A stretch of 64,000 nt of DNA from Lautropia sp. (GCA_030532895.1 JAUNKF010000011.1:45302-109301); one strand, 5' to 3'; positions 55,668 to 64,000 are shown, counted from the first letter of the stretch. Numbers and translations are program-made. Notes: generated from the sequence alone by a model not told the origin.

Positions 55668-56687
55668 TCAGCGTTGCACGGTGGTGCTGGTTGCGGGCTG
55701 TTGAGCTGCCTTGTCGGGCATGGGCAGCTCCTGATGGCTGATGGCGCTGTCAGGCACCTTGCGTGGGAAAAAGAAGGGGATGCCCACGAGGAACCCGGTA
55801 CTGCGCGCTGTGGTGCCCGCCAGATCCTGAAGGAAGCTGGTGCCAGGCCGACGCAGGTTCTTGGCCACGACATAGCCCAGATAGAGCAGCAACCACCAGG
55901 GGCTGACGAACAGGGCCAGTAGCAAGGACACGACCAGGACGACCGTGGGTCGCTGATGTGAAATCAGGATCGGCCAATAAGCCTTGTTGAACCAGTGGCG
56001 TCGAAACACCACGCCCGGATAACACATGCTGCCGTCCATCAGCATCGAGCCCAGGCGCGACCAGTCGAAGTATTCGACCGTATGGTGAACGGCCATCACC
56101 TTGGGCAGTGTCCGGGTCTTGTAGCCGGCTTCGGCCAGTCTCAGTCCCAGATCAAGGTCTTCGTTGATCCGCATTTCGGGCCGGAAACCGCCGACTTTCT
56201 CAAAAACATCCCGGCGAATGACCGAGCTGCCACCCAATTCGGTGCGATACCCATCAGACTTGACCTTGTAGCGATCAGGGCCGTCGGCAATGAAATTGCC
56301 ACGGGTGTCGTAAAACTTTTCGGGGAGCTGGCCGGAAATGACCGGATCGACCGGTTTGCCGTGCTCGTCGAAGGCGCTGCGAAGGAAATCGGCACCGACT
56401 TCCATGTCGCCATCGATGAAGAAGAATACATCCCCCTTGGCCACCGATGCACCGATATTACGGGCCACGGCTGCGTTCATGTGTCCAGTGACACGTACGA
56501 TTCTGACTTGATCGCCCAAGCGCTCACGCACCCGTTCCGGCGTGCCATCCGTGGAACGTGAGTCTACGAAAACAATCTCGTATCCATGACGATCAATGCC
56601 ACTGGCCTTGGTTGCGGCCAGGATGCTGTCCAAGCACATGTCGATCGTCTGGATCTGATTGCGAGAGATGACAATGATGGAGAGCAG
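55668..56687 (-). CDS. Family 2 glycosyltransferase (start uncertain)
   Basis: A GT2 enzyme with the DxD motif in FFFIDGDMEVG, DSRSTDGTPE, the R-x-D NEDLDLGLRL region, and C-terminal TM segments (about 240-275). The first ATG is at 56639 and would remove the first strand of the fold. In frame upstream lies LSIIVISRNQIQTID, the normal GT2 N terminus, before a stop at 56703-56705. That extension contains no ATG, GTG or TTG; CTG 56687, 8 nt after AGGA, is my best candidate. It probably adds a sugar to the repeat unit. It ends at the shared terminator. Confidence 0.78.
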   Translation of the reverse strand: MLSIIVISRNQIQTIDMCLDSILAATKASGIDRHGYEIVFVDSRSTDGTPERVRERLGDQVRIVRVTGHMNAAVARNIGASVAKGDVFFFIDGDMEVGADFLRSAFDEHGKPVDPVISGQLPEKFYDTRGNFIADGPDRYKVKSDGYRTELGGSSVIRRDVFEKVGGFRPEMRINEDLDLGLRLAEAGYKTRTLPKVMAVHHTVEYFDWSRLGSMLMDGSMCYPGVVFRRHWFNKAYWPILISHQRPTVVLVVSLLLALFVSPWWLLLYLGYVVAKNLRRPGTSFLQDLAGTTARSTGFLVGIPFFFPRKVPDSAISHQELPMPDKAAQQPATSTTVQR

Positions 56688-57096
56688 GGTCAGCTTCCTG
56701 TATCAAAAAGGGGTAACAATGAGAAGGGGTGGCAAGCCGTTTGAAACGCTTCCAGCGGATGATTTGCCACCCTTCGGAAAATGTTCATGAAAGACAATCT
56801 GATGATACTACTGTTACGCAAGTTCTTCACTTATCTATGTTTTTTTGAGATTGCGACGTAGGTTTATCGACATGGCTTTGTCGCTTTTTTTACAGCAGCA
56901 GCACAACGCAGGTGGTGGGTCAGAGGGGTGGCCAGTGGTTTGAGTCCGGCCAGGGTCCATGCCCTGCGTGCTTCAGGCTTTCCTCAAAGAAGCTGTTCTG
57001 TGCCACGAGCACGACGAATCGTGTCAGCGAGTCGAGTGTGTGTCATGGCCTGACCGGCGTCCCGACAGAGAGACGCGGGGCTGTGCATGGCACGCG
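56688..57096. other. AT-rich intergenic region between GT2 and GT14-like genes
   Basis: About 400 bp, noticeably AT-rich at 56800-56890, with no clear gene. It includes copy E of the dispersed repeat at the GT14-like stop and a small hairpin CGACA/TGTCG followed by seven T at about 56868-56892 on the plus strand. The minus-strand promoter of the GT2 gene should be here. Confidence 0.4.
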
Positions 57097-57099
57097 TCA
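57033..57099 (+). repeat. Dispersed inverted-repeat element, copy E
   Basis: It starts GAGTGTGTGTCATGGCC (57034) and ends CGGGGCTGTGCATGGCACGC (to 57096). The end matches copy D (GGCTGTGCATAACACGC). As with copy A, the right end contains the stop codon of the adjacent minus-strand gene. Confidence 0.5.
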
Positions 57100-58143
57100 C
57101 TCCACCAAACTGGCTTGCTGAGGCTGCTTGGCCGGTTGGGCTGGTATCGGCTTGTCACCAAAGATCTGTTGGGTGCTCATGCCGACCAGCTCCGACAGTA
57201 CCCGATGGCGTGTCGAGTTGTAGAAGTCATCCGGGAACTTCCGGGCAAAAAAGGCAGGCGATTGTCTCAGCGCATCCAGATCGTTGTCTGTCAGCCAAGC
57301 CGGATTGGCCTCGATGAAGGTCACGATGCAGTGGTTCATCGGGCCATCCTTGAAGCCGCACTGCGCCACACCACACTTGAGCAGCGTCGGGATCAGGAAC
57401 TCGTCCGCGATACACAGCTTGGGAAAGTGGGTCTGGATATCCGGCTGGTTGAAGCGTTGCAGCGCCCATTCGATGACGGGGCGGCGGGCGCCAAACCAGG
57501 TCGAGCCGTAATAGGGCGGGAACTCGTCGGTGAATACATGGCCCCCCAGCGTCGGATTCAGCATGGCGCGCGTCACGGCACGTGCCATGCGGGCGCGCAG
57601 ACGCATCTGCCCATCAGGGCGAAGCTGCCCGCCGGTGCGAAGCTGCACCCCGGCCTGGTCGCGTCGGTCAGGACTGTTGTTGAAGTAGAAGAGCATCAGC
57701 CGGCGCAGTAGCCGGTGACGCCAGGTCTCCTCGCCTGCAAAGCCACGGTAGGCCACGGACATCAGCGCATCCTCGTCGGCCCGCATGTCAATCCAGGAGA
57801 AATCGACATCAGTCTTGCCCGATGCAACATGCGCTTCGAAGGCACTCATCGGCTTGATCGGCAGACAGGTCGGACTCAGGATTTGCAGATAGTCGAACTC
57901 AAGGTTCTCGGCCGCATAGCGGATGGCGTGGAACAGCCCTTCGGTAAAGCCCCAAATGGCCCAGCCCGTCCGTTTCGGGTTGGGCACGAAACGGACGTTC
58001 GGCTCGTCCAGAGCGAACTCGGGTGTCTGACTGAAGTCGTGATGAACGACCACCGTGTGAGGCGCCAGTGAGCGCGCCAGCTGCGCCACTGATTCCGCAC
58101 TGTGGATCGCGGACATCACAACGAATACGATTTTGGGCTTCAT
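57097..58143 (-). CDS. Core-2/I-branching-type (GT14-like) glycosyltransferase
   Basis: A 348-residue protein with the pattern of bacterial GT14/core-2 branching enzymes: KIVFVVMSAIHSAESVAQL, VVVHHDFSQTP, YLQILSPTCLPIKPMS, YYGSTWFGARRPVIEWAL and CIADEFLIPTLL. Such enzymes typically add GlcNAc or xylose-like branches. No TM or signal is visible, so it acts in the cytoplasm or at the membrane face. The assignment is by motif memory and the sugar is not known. It diverges from the GT4 gene over 510 bp. Confidence 0.72.
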   Translation of the reverse strand: MKPKIVFVVMSAIHSAESVAQLARSLAPHTVVVHHDFSQTPEFALDEPNVRFVPNPKRTGWAIWGFTEGLFHAIRYAAENLEFDYLQILSPTCLPIKPMSAFEAHVASGKTDVDFSWIDMRADEDALMSVAYRGFAGEETWRHRLLRRLMLFYFNNSPDRRDQAGVQLRTGGQLRPDGQMRLRARMARAVTRAMLNPTLGGHVFTDEFPPYYGSTWFGARRPVIEWALQRFNQPDIQTHFPKLCIADEFLIPTLLKCGVAQCGFKDGPMNHCIVTFIEANPAWLTDNDLDALRQSPAFFARKFPDDFYNSTRHRVLSELVGMSTQQIFGDKPIPAQPAKQPQQASLVE

Positions 58144-58653
58144 GACTTCCGCAAAACGGCTGAGGCCATCGGGCTGCGCGTGCTTGATTGCATCATCAGA
58201 TCCTGCTGGCCTGGGCCTTTCAGTGTCGCACGTGCCGCCGTGAGGCGCTGTGTATGGGTTTATGCTACCCGTTGATTGGCCATGAATGGCTGATCAGTGG
58301 AAGGCCGATTGCGGCGCGGGCGCCTCGTGTCTCCTTTTGTAAGCACGTGATCATGGCTGTCACTGCGGGTTTCAGGCGATTTTTCTCCTCCGGGAGACAG
58401 GGTGTTGTTACTTGGTGTGTATGTAGCATTTTAACAACTTTCTGACGCCAGGGCAGCGCTGTTGCGCTTTGTTTCGCTCAGGGAAAGCTTGGGGGGCCTG
58501 CTCTGGGGCGGGCTTTTGCCCGTCATTCTGCATGCAGTGGGCAGTGGGGGGCTGCAAAGAGGATGACCTCCATCGAGTCGTGCGGCCCGTTGATCGTGGG
58601 CAAGGGTGAATTGGTGCCTCAGCAGTGGGCTTCGTCGATAGAATGCTAGTCCC
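58144..58653. other. Divergent intergenic region between GT14-like and GT4 genes
   Basis: About 510 bp without a convincing gene. TTGTTA at 58405-58410 is 17 bp from ATTTTA, a poor promoter candidate. The minus-strand sequence GCGTCAGAAAG near 58440 resembles GTCAGAAAG at 45030 and 52253 in the other control regions of this locus. Confidence 0.4.
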
Positions 58654-59889
58654 ATGAAAGATGCATCCTCACGCCCTCATCTCCTCTCGTTGAACTCCTA
58701 CCACTATCGACGTGGTGGGTCTGACGTGGTCTACCTTGAGCATGACGCGCTCTTTAGAGAGCTTGGCTGGGAAACCGCCGTCATGTCGATGCACCATCCG
58801 AAGAACATGGAGTCGCCCTGGAGCCAGTACTTTGTCGAGGAGCTGGAGTTCGGGAACACCCACGGTCTCAAGGACAAGCTGGTCAAGGCCGGCAAGGCCA
58901 TCTACTCCTTCGAGGCCCAGGACAAGCTTCGTCAGCTGTTGTCCGTCTTTCCGGCTGATGTGGCCCATCTTCACTGTATCTACCATCATTTGTCTCCGTC
59001 GGTGTTGCCCGTGCTGCACGAAGCGGGGGTGCCTGCCGTGTTGACGGCTCATGATCTGAAGATCGCCTGTCCGGCCTACAAGATGCTGAACAGTGAAGGG
59101 GTGTGTGAGCGTTGCCGAACCGGCTCCGTCGTCAATGTCCTGCGTCATCGCTGTGTCCGCAACTCACTCGGTGCGAGCGCCATCGTCATGCTCGAATCGG
59201 GACTGAGCCGCTTGATGAACACCTGGCAGAAGTACCTGAGTCGGGTGGTGGCCCCCTCGCATTTCTACCGGAACAAGCTCCTCGAATGGGGCTGGCCCGA
59301 GGCGCAGGTCACCTATGTGCCAAACTATGTGGATGCCAATGCTTTTCAGCCCTGCTTCGAGCCGGGAGACTACCTGCTTTTTGCGGGGCGTCTTGCCCCT
59401 GAGAAAGGGGTGTCCACGCTGGTCAAGGCCGCTGCCAAGGCGGGGGTCAAATTACGCGTGGCCGGCACCGGGCCGCTGGAAGCCGAATTGAAGGCGCTGC
59501 CTGATGCCGATCGTATCGAGTGGCTCGGGTTTTGCTCGGGCGATGCCTTGTGGAAACAGGTGCGCGAGGCTCGGGCACTCGTGCTACCGAGTGAATGGTA
59601 TGAGAATGCCCCGATGAGCGTGCTCGAAGCCTTTGCCAGTGGCACGCCTGTCGTTGGTGCCGACATTGGCGGCATTCCCGAGATGATCACCCCTGAGACG
59701 GGGTGGGTCTTTCCGAGTGGTCATGTCGATGCACTGGCCGATGTGCTGAGCGATGTCTTTGCACGGCCGGACGCACAGCTCGCCGAGATGGGCCGCCAGG
59801 CGCGCGAGCGCTGTATCGCCCATTTCAACCGGGCGCGCTATATTGAAGGGATCGAGACCGTCTATCGCGAATTGGGAGTCAAATGTTGA
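58654..59889 (+). CDS. GT4-family glycosyltransferase
   Basis: A 411-residue GT-B fold enzyme of family 4: N-terminal domain (HLLSLNSYHYRRGGSDVVYL, the glycine loop), HDLKIACPAYKML, and C-terminal nucleotide-sugar domain with FAGRLAPEKGVSTLVKAA and the E-x7-E region EWYENAPMSVLEAFASG, GADIGGIPE. It transfers a sugar from a nucleotide donor with retention. Its last 7 bp overlap the next gene, so the two are probably translated together. Confidence 0.88.
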   Translation: MKDASSRPHLLSLNSYHYRRGGSDVVYLEHDALFRELGWETAVMSMHHPKNMESPWSQYFVEELEFGNTHGLKDKLVKAGKAIYSFEAQDKLRQLLSVFPADVAHLHCIYHHLSPSVLPVLHEAGVPAVLTAHDLKIACPAYKMLNSEGVCERCRTGSVVNVLRHRCVRNSLGASAIVMLESGLSRLMNTWQKYLSRVVAPSHFYRNKLLEWGWPEAQVTYVPNYVDANAFQPCFEPGDYLLFAGRLAPEKGVSTLVKAAAKAGVKLRVAGTGPLEAELKALPDADRIEWLGFCSGDALWKQVREARALVLPSEWYENAPMSVLEAFASGTPVVGADIGGIPEMITPETGWVFPSGHVDALADVLSDVFARPDAQLAEMGRQARERCIAHFNRARYIEGIETVYRELGVKC

Positions 59890-61001
59890 GCAGCACACCC
59901 GCACTGAGAATCCTGGGCATCCGTGGCGTCCCGGCGGCACATGGCGGTTTTGAAACCTTCGCCGAATATCTCGCCTTGTATCTGGTGAAGAAAGGTTGGC
60001 GTGTCACGGTCTATTGCCAGATCGATGGCACCGGGCCGATCACCGAGGATACCTGGGAAGGCGTGCATCGGGTCAACATTCCCGTGGCACGTGGTGGCCC
60101 GGCCGGCACCATCGAGTTCGACTGGATCGCCACCCGGCATGCCCAGAGGAGCGGGGAACCGTGCCTGACCTTAGGCTACAACACCGCCATCTTCTGCACG
60201 TTGTTGCGCATGGCAAAATTGCCCAACGTCATCAACATGGATGGCATCGAGTGGCAGCGTGCCAAATGGGGGATGGGGCCTAAAGCCTGGTTCTATCTGA
60301 ATGAATGGGCTGGCGCGTGGCTTGGCAACCACCTGGTGGCGGATCATCCCGAGATCAAGGTTCACCTGGCCAAGCGCACCAAGCCCGAGCGGATCACCGT
60401 GATTCCTTACGGTGCCGAAGACATCCGCGGGGCCGACACGGCGCCTGTCGAGGCATTGGGCCTGGAACCTGGCCGGTATCTGAGTGTGATCGCTCGGGCC
60501 GAACCGGAGAACTCCCTGCTCGAAATCGTTGAAGGCTTTTCCAAAAAGCCGCGCGGCCTGAAGCTTGCCGTGTTGGGCAAGTATGAAGACACCAACCCTT
60601 ATCACCGTTCGGTCAAGGCCGCAGCAGGTGATGAGGTGATGTTCCTGGGCGCCATCTACGACAAGAAGATCGTGCAGGCATTGCGCTTTCACTCGGCTGC
60701 CTATGTGCATGGCCACCAGGTTGGCGGGACGAACCCCTCGCTCGTCGAGGCGTTGGGGGCAGGTAATGCCGTCATCGCCCATGACAACCGTTTCAACCGT
60801 TGGGTGGCCGGCCCTGGTGCCTTGTACTTTGACGGTGCAGACGGTTTTGCCGCACAATTGGATGCTTTCCTCGCGGATCCGCACAAGCCCCAGTCGATGA
60901 GACAGGCTTCGCGTCAACGTTTTGAAGAAGCATTCCAGTGGGACATGATCCTGGGCGAATACGAACGTCTGTTGTTGCAGTATCAGCACCGTCCGGTCTG
61001 A
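59883..61001 (+). CDS. DUF1972/GT4 glycosyltransferase (rhamnosyltransferase-like)
   Basis: A 372-residue enzyme with an N-terminal DUF1972 domain (LRILGIRGVPAAHGGFETFA, then YNTAIFCTLLRM and NMDGIEWQRAKWG) and a C-terminal glycosyltransferase domain. Relatives include capsular rhamnosyltransferases, but the donor sugar is not readable. The ATG at 59883 overlaps the end of the preceding GT4 gene (59883-59889). The HAD gene begins 4 bp after its stop, giving a tight three-gene run. Confidence 0.85.
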   Translation: MLSSTPALRILGIRGVPAAHGGFETFAEYLALYLVKKGWRVTVYCQIDGTGPITEDTWEGVHRVNIPVARGGPAGTIEFDWIATRHAQRSGEPCLTLGYNTAIFCTLLRMAKLPNVINMDGIEWQRAKWGMGPKAWFYLNEWAGAWLGNHLVADHPEIKVHLAKRTKPERITVIPYGAEDIRGADTAPVEALGLEPGRYLSVIARAEPENSLLEIVEGFSKKPRGLKLAVLGKYEDTNPYHRSVKAAAGDEVMFLGAIYDKKIVQALRFHSAAYVHGHQVGGTNPSLVEALGAGNAVIAHDNRFNRWVAGPGALYFDGADGFAAQLDAFLADPHKPQSMRQASRQRFEEAFQWDMILGEYERLLLQYQHRPV

Positions 61002-61005
61002 GTGG

Positions 61006-61785
61006 ATGCCAGCGATTCATCCAGCGGGAGATCAGGCCGTGGCTGACCAGGCCCTGACATCGATCGGGCCAGCTTTCGTGGGGGTCAAGGCCATCACCCT
61101 TGATCTGGATGACACGCTCTGGCCTGTTGCGCCGGTTCTCGCCCGTGCAGAGCAGCAGTTGACCGACTGGCTCGCCCGGCACGCCCCCAGAACCGCTGCC
61201 AGTCTGGCAGGCCGCTACCACTATCCGGCCTTGAAAGCGCGTTATCCTGAGCGCGCGCATGATGTCAGCTGGATGCGTTTGCAGTTCCTGCGGGAGGTAT
61301 TGGCCCAGCATGGTGAGGATCCAGCGCTGGCAGAGCCAGCCTTCGAGTGCTTCTATGAGGCCCGCCAACAGGTGGCGCCCTATGACGAGGTCGAATCGGT
61401 GCTGGCGCATTGGTGCCATCATTACCGGCTGGGTGTCATCACCAATGGCAATGCTGACGTGACACGGATGCCGATGGGGCGCTTCTTCAGTGTCGTGGTG
61501 TCAGCCCATCGCTTCGGCGCAGCCAAACCGGATCCGGCGCTCTTCATGGCGGCAAGCGAAGCCTTGGCGGTCGAACCACATGCCATTCTGCATATCGGGG
61601 ATGACCGAAGGCTCGACGTGGAGGCGGCGCAGCAGGCTGGTTTTCAGTCAGCTTGGTTGCGTCGGCCGGATCTGGCTCAGCACGATGTTCAAAGCCATAC
61701 GGAAAATGCAGGGACGCCTCCTCGGGTTTTCCCTGATCTGTTGGCCATTCGCGATGCCTTGCAACAAGAAGGTGTTGTACTGTGA
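61006..61785 (+). CDS. HAD-superfamily hydrolase
   Basis: A 259-residue subfamily I HAD protein. Motif I is TLDLDDTLWP (nucleophile Asp33, Asp35), motif II ITNGNAD, motif III Lys in AAKPDPALF, motif IV HIGDDRRLDVEAAQQAG. A helical C1 cap lies between motifs I and II. It probably removes phosphate from a small metabolite. Tight linkage to the glycosyltransferase genes suggests a sugar-phosphate substrate, but relatives in other betaproteobacteria are widespread and unspecific. Confidence 0.83.
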   Translation: MPAIHPAGDQAVADQALTSIGPAFVGVKAITLDLDDTLWPVAPVLARAEQQLTDWLARHAPRTAASLAGRYHYPALKARYPERAHDVSWMRLQFLREVLAQHGEDPALAEPAFECFYEARQQVAPYDEVESVLAHWCHHYRLGVITNGNADVTRMPMGRFFSVVVSAHRFGAAKPDPALFMAASEALAVEPHAILHIGDDRRLDVEAAQQAGFQSAWLRRPDLAQHDVQSHTENAGTPPRVFPDLLAIRDALQQEGVVL

Positions 61786-61983
61786 CGGAATGTATGCAAG
61801 CGTGCGGTTGTTCAAACCGAAGGCATCTTCAACGTCGCATCGACGCTTTGCGAAGCTTATACTGCGCCCTCTGCAGGCTCGGTTTTTTGTTCGGGGCGGG
61901 TGTTCGGCCCTGACGAGGTTTGTTCTGATCTGATTCAGCGGTGAACGCGCCGGCTGATGACTTGCTGCCCCTGGGGGCTATAC

Positions 61984-63702
61984 ATGCTGATCAACACTAA
62001 CGAGATCACTTCCGGCTCGGTCATCGATACCGACATTTGCATTATTGGTGGCGGCGCAGCCGGCATCACGATGGGTCTGGCTTTCGAGAAAGCTGGTGTG
62101 GACTGCGTCATTCTCGAAAGCGGCGGTTTCTCGCGGGATGAGGCAACGGCCGATCTTTATCGGGGCAGCAGTGTCGGTATCCCCTATGACTTTGCCGATG
62201 GTACCAGAAGTCGTTTTCTGGGCGGCAGCAGCAATTGCTGGGGGGGCTTCTGCCGCCCCTGGGATCAAAGTGCCTTCGACCACCGTTCTTGGGTCAATGC
62301 CAGTGGCTGGCCCATCGGGCGGGAGGAGCTGGAACCGTTCTACCTGCGCTCGCACAAGATTCTGAACGTCCCGACCCAAGAATATCGGGCCGAACAATGG
62401 GTGGGGATGGGCAATGAGCCGGCACAAGGGCTGGGCAAGGACTTCCCGGTCAAAGCCACCCGTTTCCCGGTGGATCATGAAAAGGTCGAGGAAATCATCT
62501 CCCAGTTCAGCCCGCCTTTGAAGCTGGGTGAGGCTTACCGCCAGGATCTGAGGGATGCCAAGCATGTGCATGTATACCTGAAAGCCAATGTGGTGGACAT
62601 CCAGTGCAACCCCTGGGGAGGGGCGGTCGAGAGTGTACGGGTTCGTACCTTGAAAGGGGTCTCGGCCACTGTCAGGGCCAAAACCTTCATTCTGGCGGCG
62701 GGGGGTATCGAGAATGCACGGCTGTTGCTGGCCTCGAATCGGCAGCACAGTGCGGGCCTTGGCAACCGATATGATCTGGTCGGCCGGTATTTCCAGGATC
62801 ACCCCCGTTTTCTCAATGGCGAGGTCGAATTCACCGAGGCTTATCAGAACAACCCGCTCTTCGATATCAAGTTCCACTGCATCGTGGATGACCTGATCAT
62901 TGGTGATGCGAAGATTTCTGGCCAGCTGCGTCTGCCCTATGCCGTCCAGAAGCAGCACGGGCTGCTCGATGCTCAAGTGTGGTTCCGCTCGCTCTATGCG
63001 GGTGAGGGAACCGACGTCGTCCGGGCCTTGTACCGGATGCGCCAGCGGGTTCGTGGCAAATGGTCGCCTCGTATTGGTCTGGGTTCTGATCTGGGCATCA
63101 TCTTCTCACATCCGCTCGACTCGGCTTCCTATGTGGTTGCCCATTCGACCAGCTCTCGCCGGATGGTGCGTTCCGTCACGATGGAAATGATCGCGGAGCC
63201 GGAGCCAGACTACAACAGTCGGGTCATGCTTGGTGACGACATCGATGCCCTGGGCATGCGTCGTGCCAAGATCGACTGGCGCCTCACGCAGCGGGTTCGG
63301 GACACGGTCGACACCACCTTCGAGCTGATCGCGCGTGAGCTGGAAGACAAGAACATTGCCAGAGTCAAGCTTGGCCCTCGTGTCAATGACACCGGCTGGC
63401 CATCCGATCTGGAGGGAACCTACCATCATATGGGAACCACCCGCATGCATGACTCGCCGCGTCATGGCGTGGTGGATCGCAACTGCCAGGTTCATGGCGT
63501 TGGCAACCTCTATATTGCCGGTTCCTCCGTTTTCCCGACTTCTTCCTCCAATCACCCCACCATGACGCTTGTGGCGTTGGCATTGCGTCTCTCGGATCGT
63601 CTGGTGGCCGAGCGACGTCAATCCACTCAGGTCGAAACCTCGGTCGCTCAGCTGCAACAGGTGGCGGAGGGCGTCGCGACGGCACCTGCAGAAGCGGCTT
63701 GA
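61984..63702 (+). CDS. GMC-family FAD oxidoreductase
   Basis: A 572-residue flavoenzyme: FAD-binding CIIGGGAAGITM near residue 20, SRFLGGSSNCWGG (GMC N-terminal signature), FILAAGGIENARLLL, and the C-terminal GMC domain TYHHMGTTRMHDSPRHGVVD with NLYIAGSSVFPTSSSNHPTMT. GMC enzymes oxidise alcohols or sugars, so it may oxidise a sugar or lipid of the polymer. No Tat or Sec signal is visible, so it appears cytoplasmic. ATG 61984 is preferred to 61957. An intrinsic terminator follows. Confidence 0.87.
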   Translation: MLINTNEITSGSVIDTDICIIGGGAAGITMGLAFEKAGVDCVILESGGFSRDEATADLYRGSSVGIPYDFADGTRSRFLGGSSNCWGGFCRPWDQSAFDHRSWVNASGWPIGREELEPFYLRSHKILNVPTQEYRAEQWVGMGNEPAQGLGKDFPVKATRFPVDHEKVEEIISQFSPPLKLGEAYRQDLRDAKHVHVYLKANVVDIQCNPWGGAVESVRVRTLKGVSATVRAKTFILAAGGIENARLLLASNRQHSAGLGNRYDLVGRYFQDHPRFLNGEVEFTEAYQNNPLFDIKFHCIVDDLIIGDAKISGQLRLPYAVQKQHGLLDAQVWFRSLYAGEGTDVVRALYRMRQRVRGKWSPRIGLGSDLGIIFSHPLDSASYVVAHSTSSRRMVRSVTMEMIAEPEPDYNSRVMLGDDIDALGMRRAKIDWRLTQRVRDTVDTTFELIARELEDKNIARVKLGPRVNDTGWPSDLEGTYHHMGTTRMHDSPRHGVVDRNCQVHGVGNLYIAGSSVFPTSSSNHPTMTLVALALRLSDRLVAERRQSTQVETSVAQLQQVAEGVATAPAEAA

Positions 63703-63753
63703 TGGCCGCCTTGGCTGGCGGCACCTTTCGTGGTGCTGCCATGGCTTGATAGT

Positions 63754-63778
63754 AAGCCCCGAAGACGGGGCTTTTTTT
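63754..63778 (+). terminator. Rho-independent terminator after the GMC oxidoreductase
   Basis: AGCCCCG (63755-63761) and CGGGGCT (63766-63772) enclose the tetraloop AAGA and are followed by a run of T to 63778. A strong, typical terminator. Confidence 0.92.
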
Positions 63779-63881
63779 GGGACCGGTCGGATCAGGAGCG
63801 TGCTTGCCTTGACCTTCACGGTGGGCGGCTGAGCCCTGCCAATCGATGTCGTCACCAAGCATGACGCGACTCTTGCAGTCT

Positions 63882-63951
63882 GGGCGCGTGTCATGGCGAT
63901 CCTCCTTGCGAACCCCGCAGTCTCTTTGGCTGTGCATAACACGCTCTAGTG
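63882..63951 (+). repeat. Dispersed inverted-repeat element, copy D
   Basis: It starts GGGCGCGTGTCATGGCGATC (63883) and ends GGCTGTGCATAACACGCTCTAG. Read on the minus strand the right arm is TAGAGCGTGTTATGCA, 15 of 16 identical to copy A. Copies A and D are the best-matching ends in the window. Confidence 0.6.
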
Positions 63952-64000
63952 TGATGTTCCATATGTAACTTATCATATATTCCTATCATCCGAAGCGTAC

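Larger units (their letters stand above)
63703..64000. other. Intergenic region at the right edge
   Basis: Contains a terminator at 63754-63778 and copy D of the dispersed repeat at 63882-63951. The last 50 bases are AT-rich. No gene start was seen before the window ends. Confidence 0.4.

Noticed and set aside
1..64000. CRISPR array, defence island, toxin-antitoxin or integrase-based element
   Set aside because: No regular repeat-spacer array, no integrase, and no recognisable restriction, toxin or Cas genes were found when reading both strands.

Overview
The window is about 64 kb of GC-rich chromosomal DNA from a betaproteobacterium, most probably a member of Burkholderiales. The evidence is gene content and order: petA-petB-petC followed by sspA-sspB, the hemA-prfA-prmC operon, the DUF971-ubiE-Tim44-ubiJ string, a DegS-like protease beside a Nif3 protein and mscL, and an epsG/epsF type exopolysaccharide locus. 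A Lautropia-like organism is possible, but this is a guess from style and was not tested.

Layout. 1-2.04 kb: the tail of an upstream gene, a SWEET-like membrane protein, an IS3-family element that has lost most of its DDE domain, and a thioesterase. 2.1-10.2 kb: a DegS-type protease, a Nif3 protein and MscL, then the bc1 complex (petABC), sspA, sspB and tRNA-Thr(TGT). 10.3-15.4 kb: LysP, a CAP-domain lipoprotein, a holin-IV membrane protein, UbiX, ArgC and a monothiol glutaredoxin. 15.8-19.5 kb: prmC, prfA and hemA, transcribed leftward. 19.6-24.3 kb: a three-gene sensory unit of an OmpR-type regulator, a LysM-FecR protein and a CHASE2 histidine kinase. 24.3-35.1 kb: ilvA, yqaA, small membrane proteins and lipoproteins, a HIT protein, DUF971-ubiE-Tim44-ubiJ and an asparaginase. 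35.3-43.3 kb: an X-Pro aminopeptidase, a Pat-like acyl-CoA synthetase/acetyltransferase fusion, an ABC-F ATPase and an AI-2E family permease.

43.6-63.7 kb is the accessory part: a polysaccharide export and assembly locus. It holds a BY-kinase (epsG), its chain-length partner (epsF), a polymerase/ligase with a long Ala/Ser-rich tail, a lipoprotein with five Ig-like repeats, a clan GH-A glycosidase lipoprotein, a Wzx-type flippase, four glycosyltransferases (GT2, GT14-like, GT4 and DUF1972), a HAD hydrolase and a GMC oxidoreductase. The probable logic is Wzy-dependent synthesis: glycosyltransferases build a repeat unit, the flippase moves it, the polymerase joins units, EpsF/EpsG set chain length, and the two lipoproteins bind or trim the product outside the inner membrane. 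No initiating sugar-phosphate transferase or outer-membrane export porin lies in the window, so the locus probably continues to the right or relies on genes elsewhere.

Between genes, a family of short imperfect inverted repeats with ends like GAGCGTGTYATGCA recurs at several places, often directly at a stop codon. Shared TTTGTCTG octamers lie in two divergent promoter regions of the polysaccharide locus. No CRISPR array, rRNA, prophage or dedicated defence system was seen.
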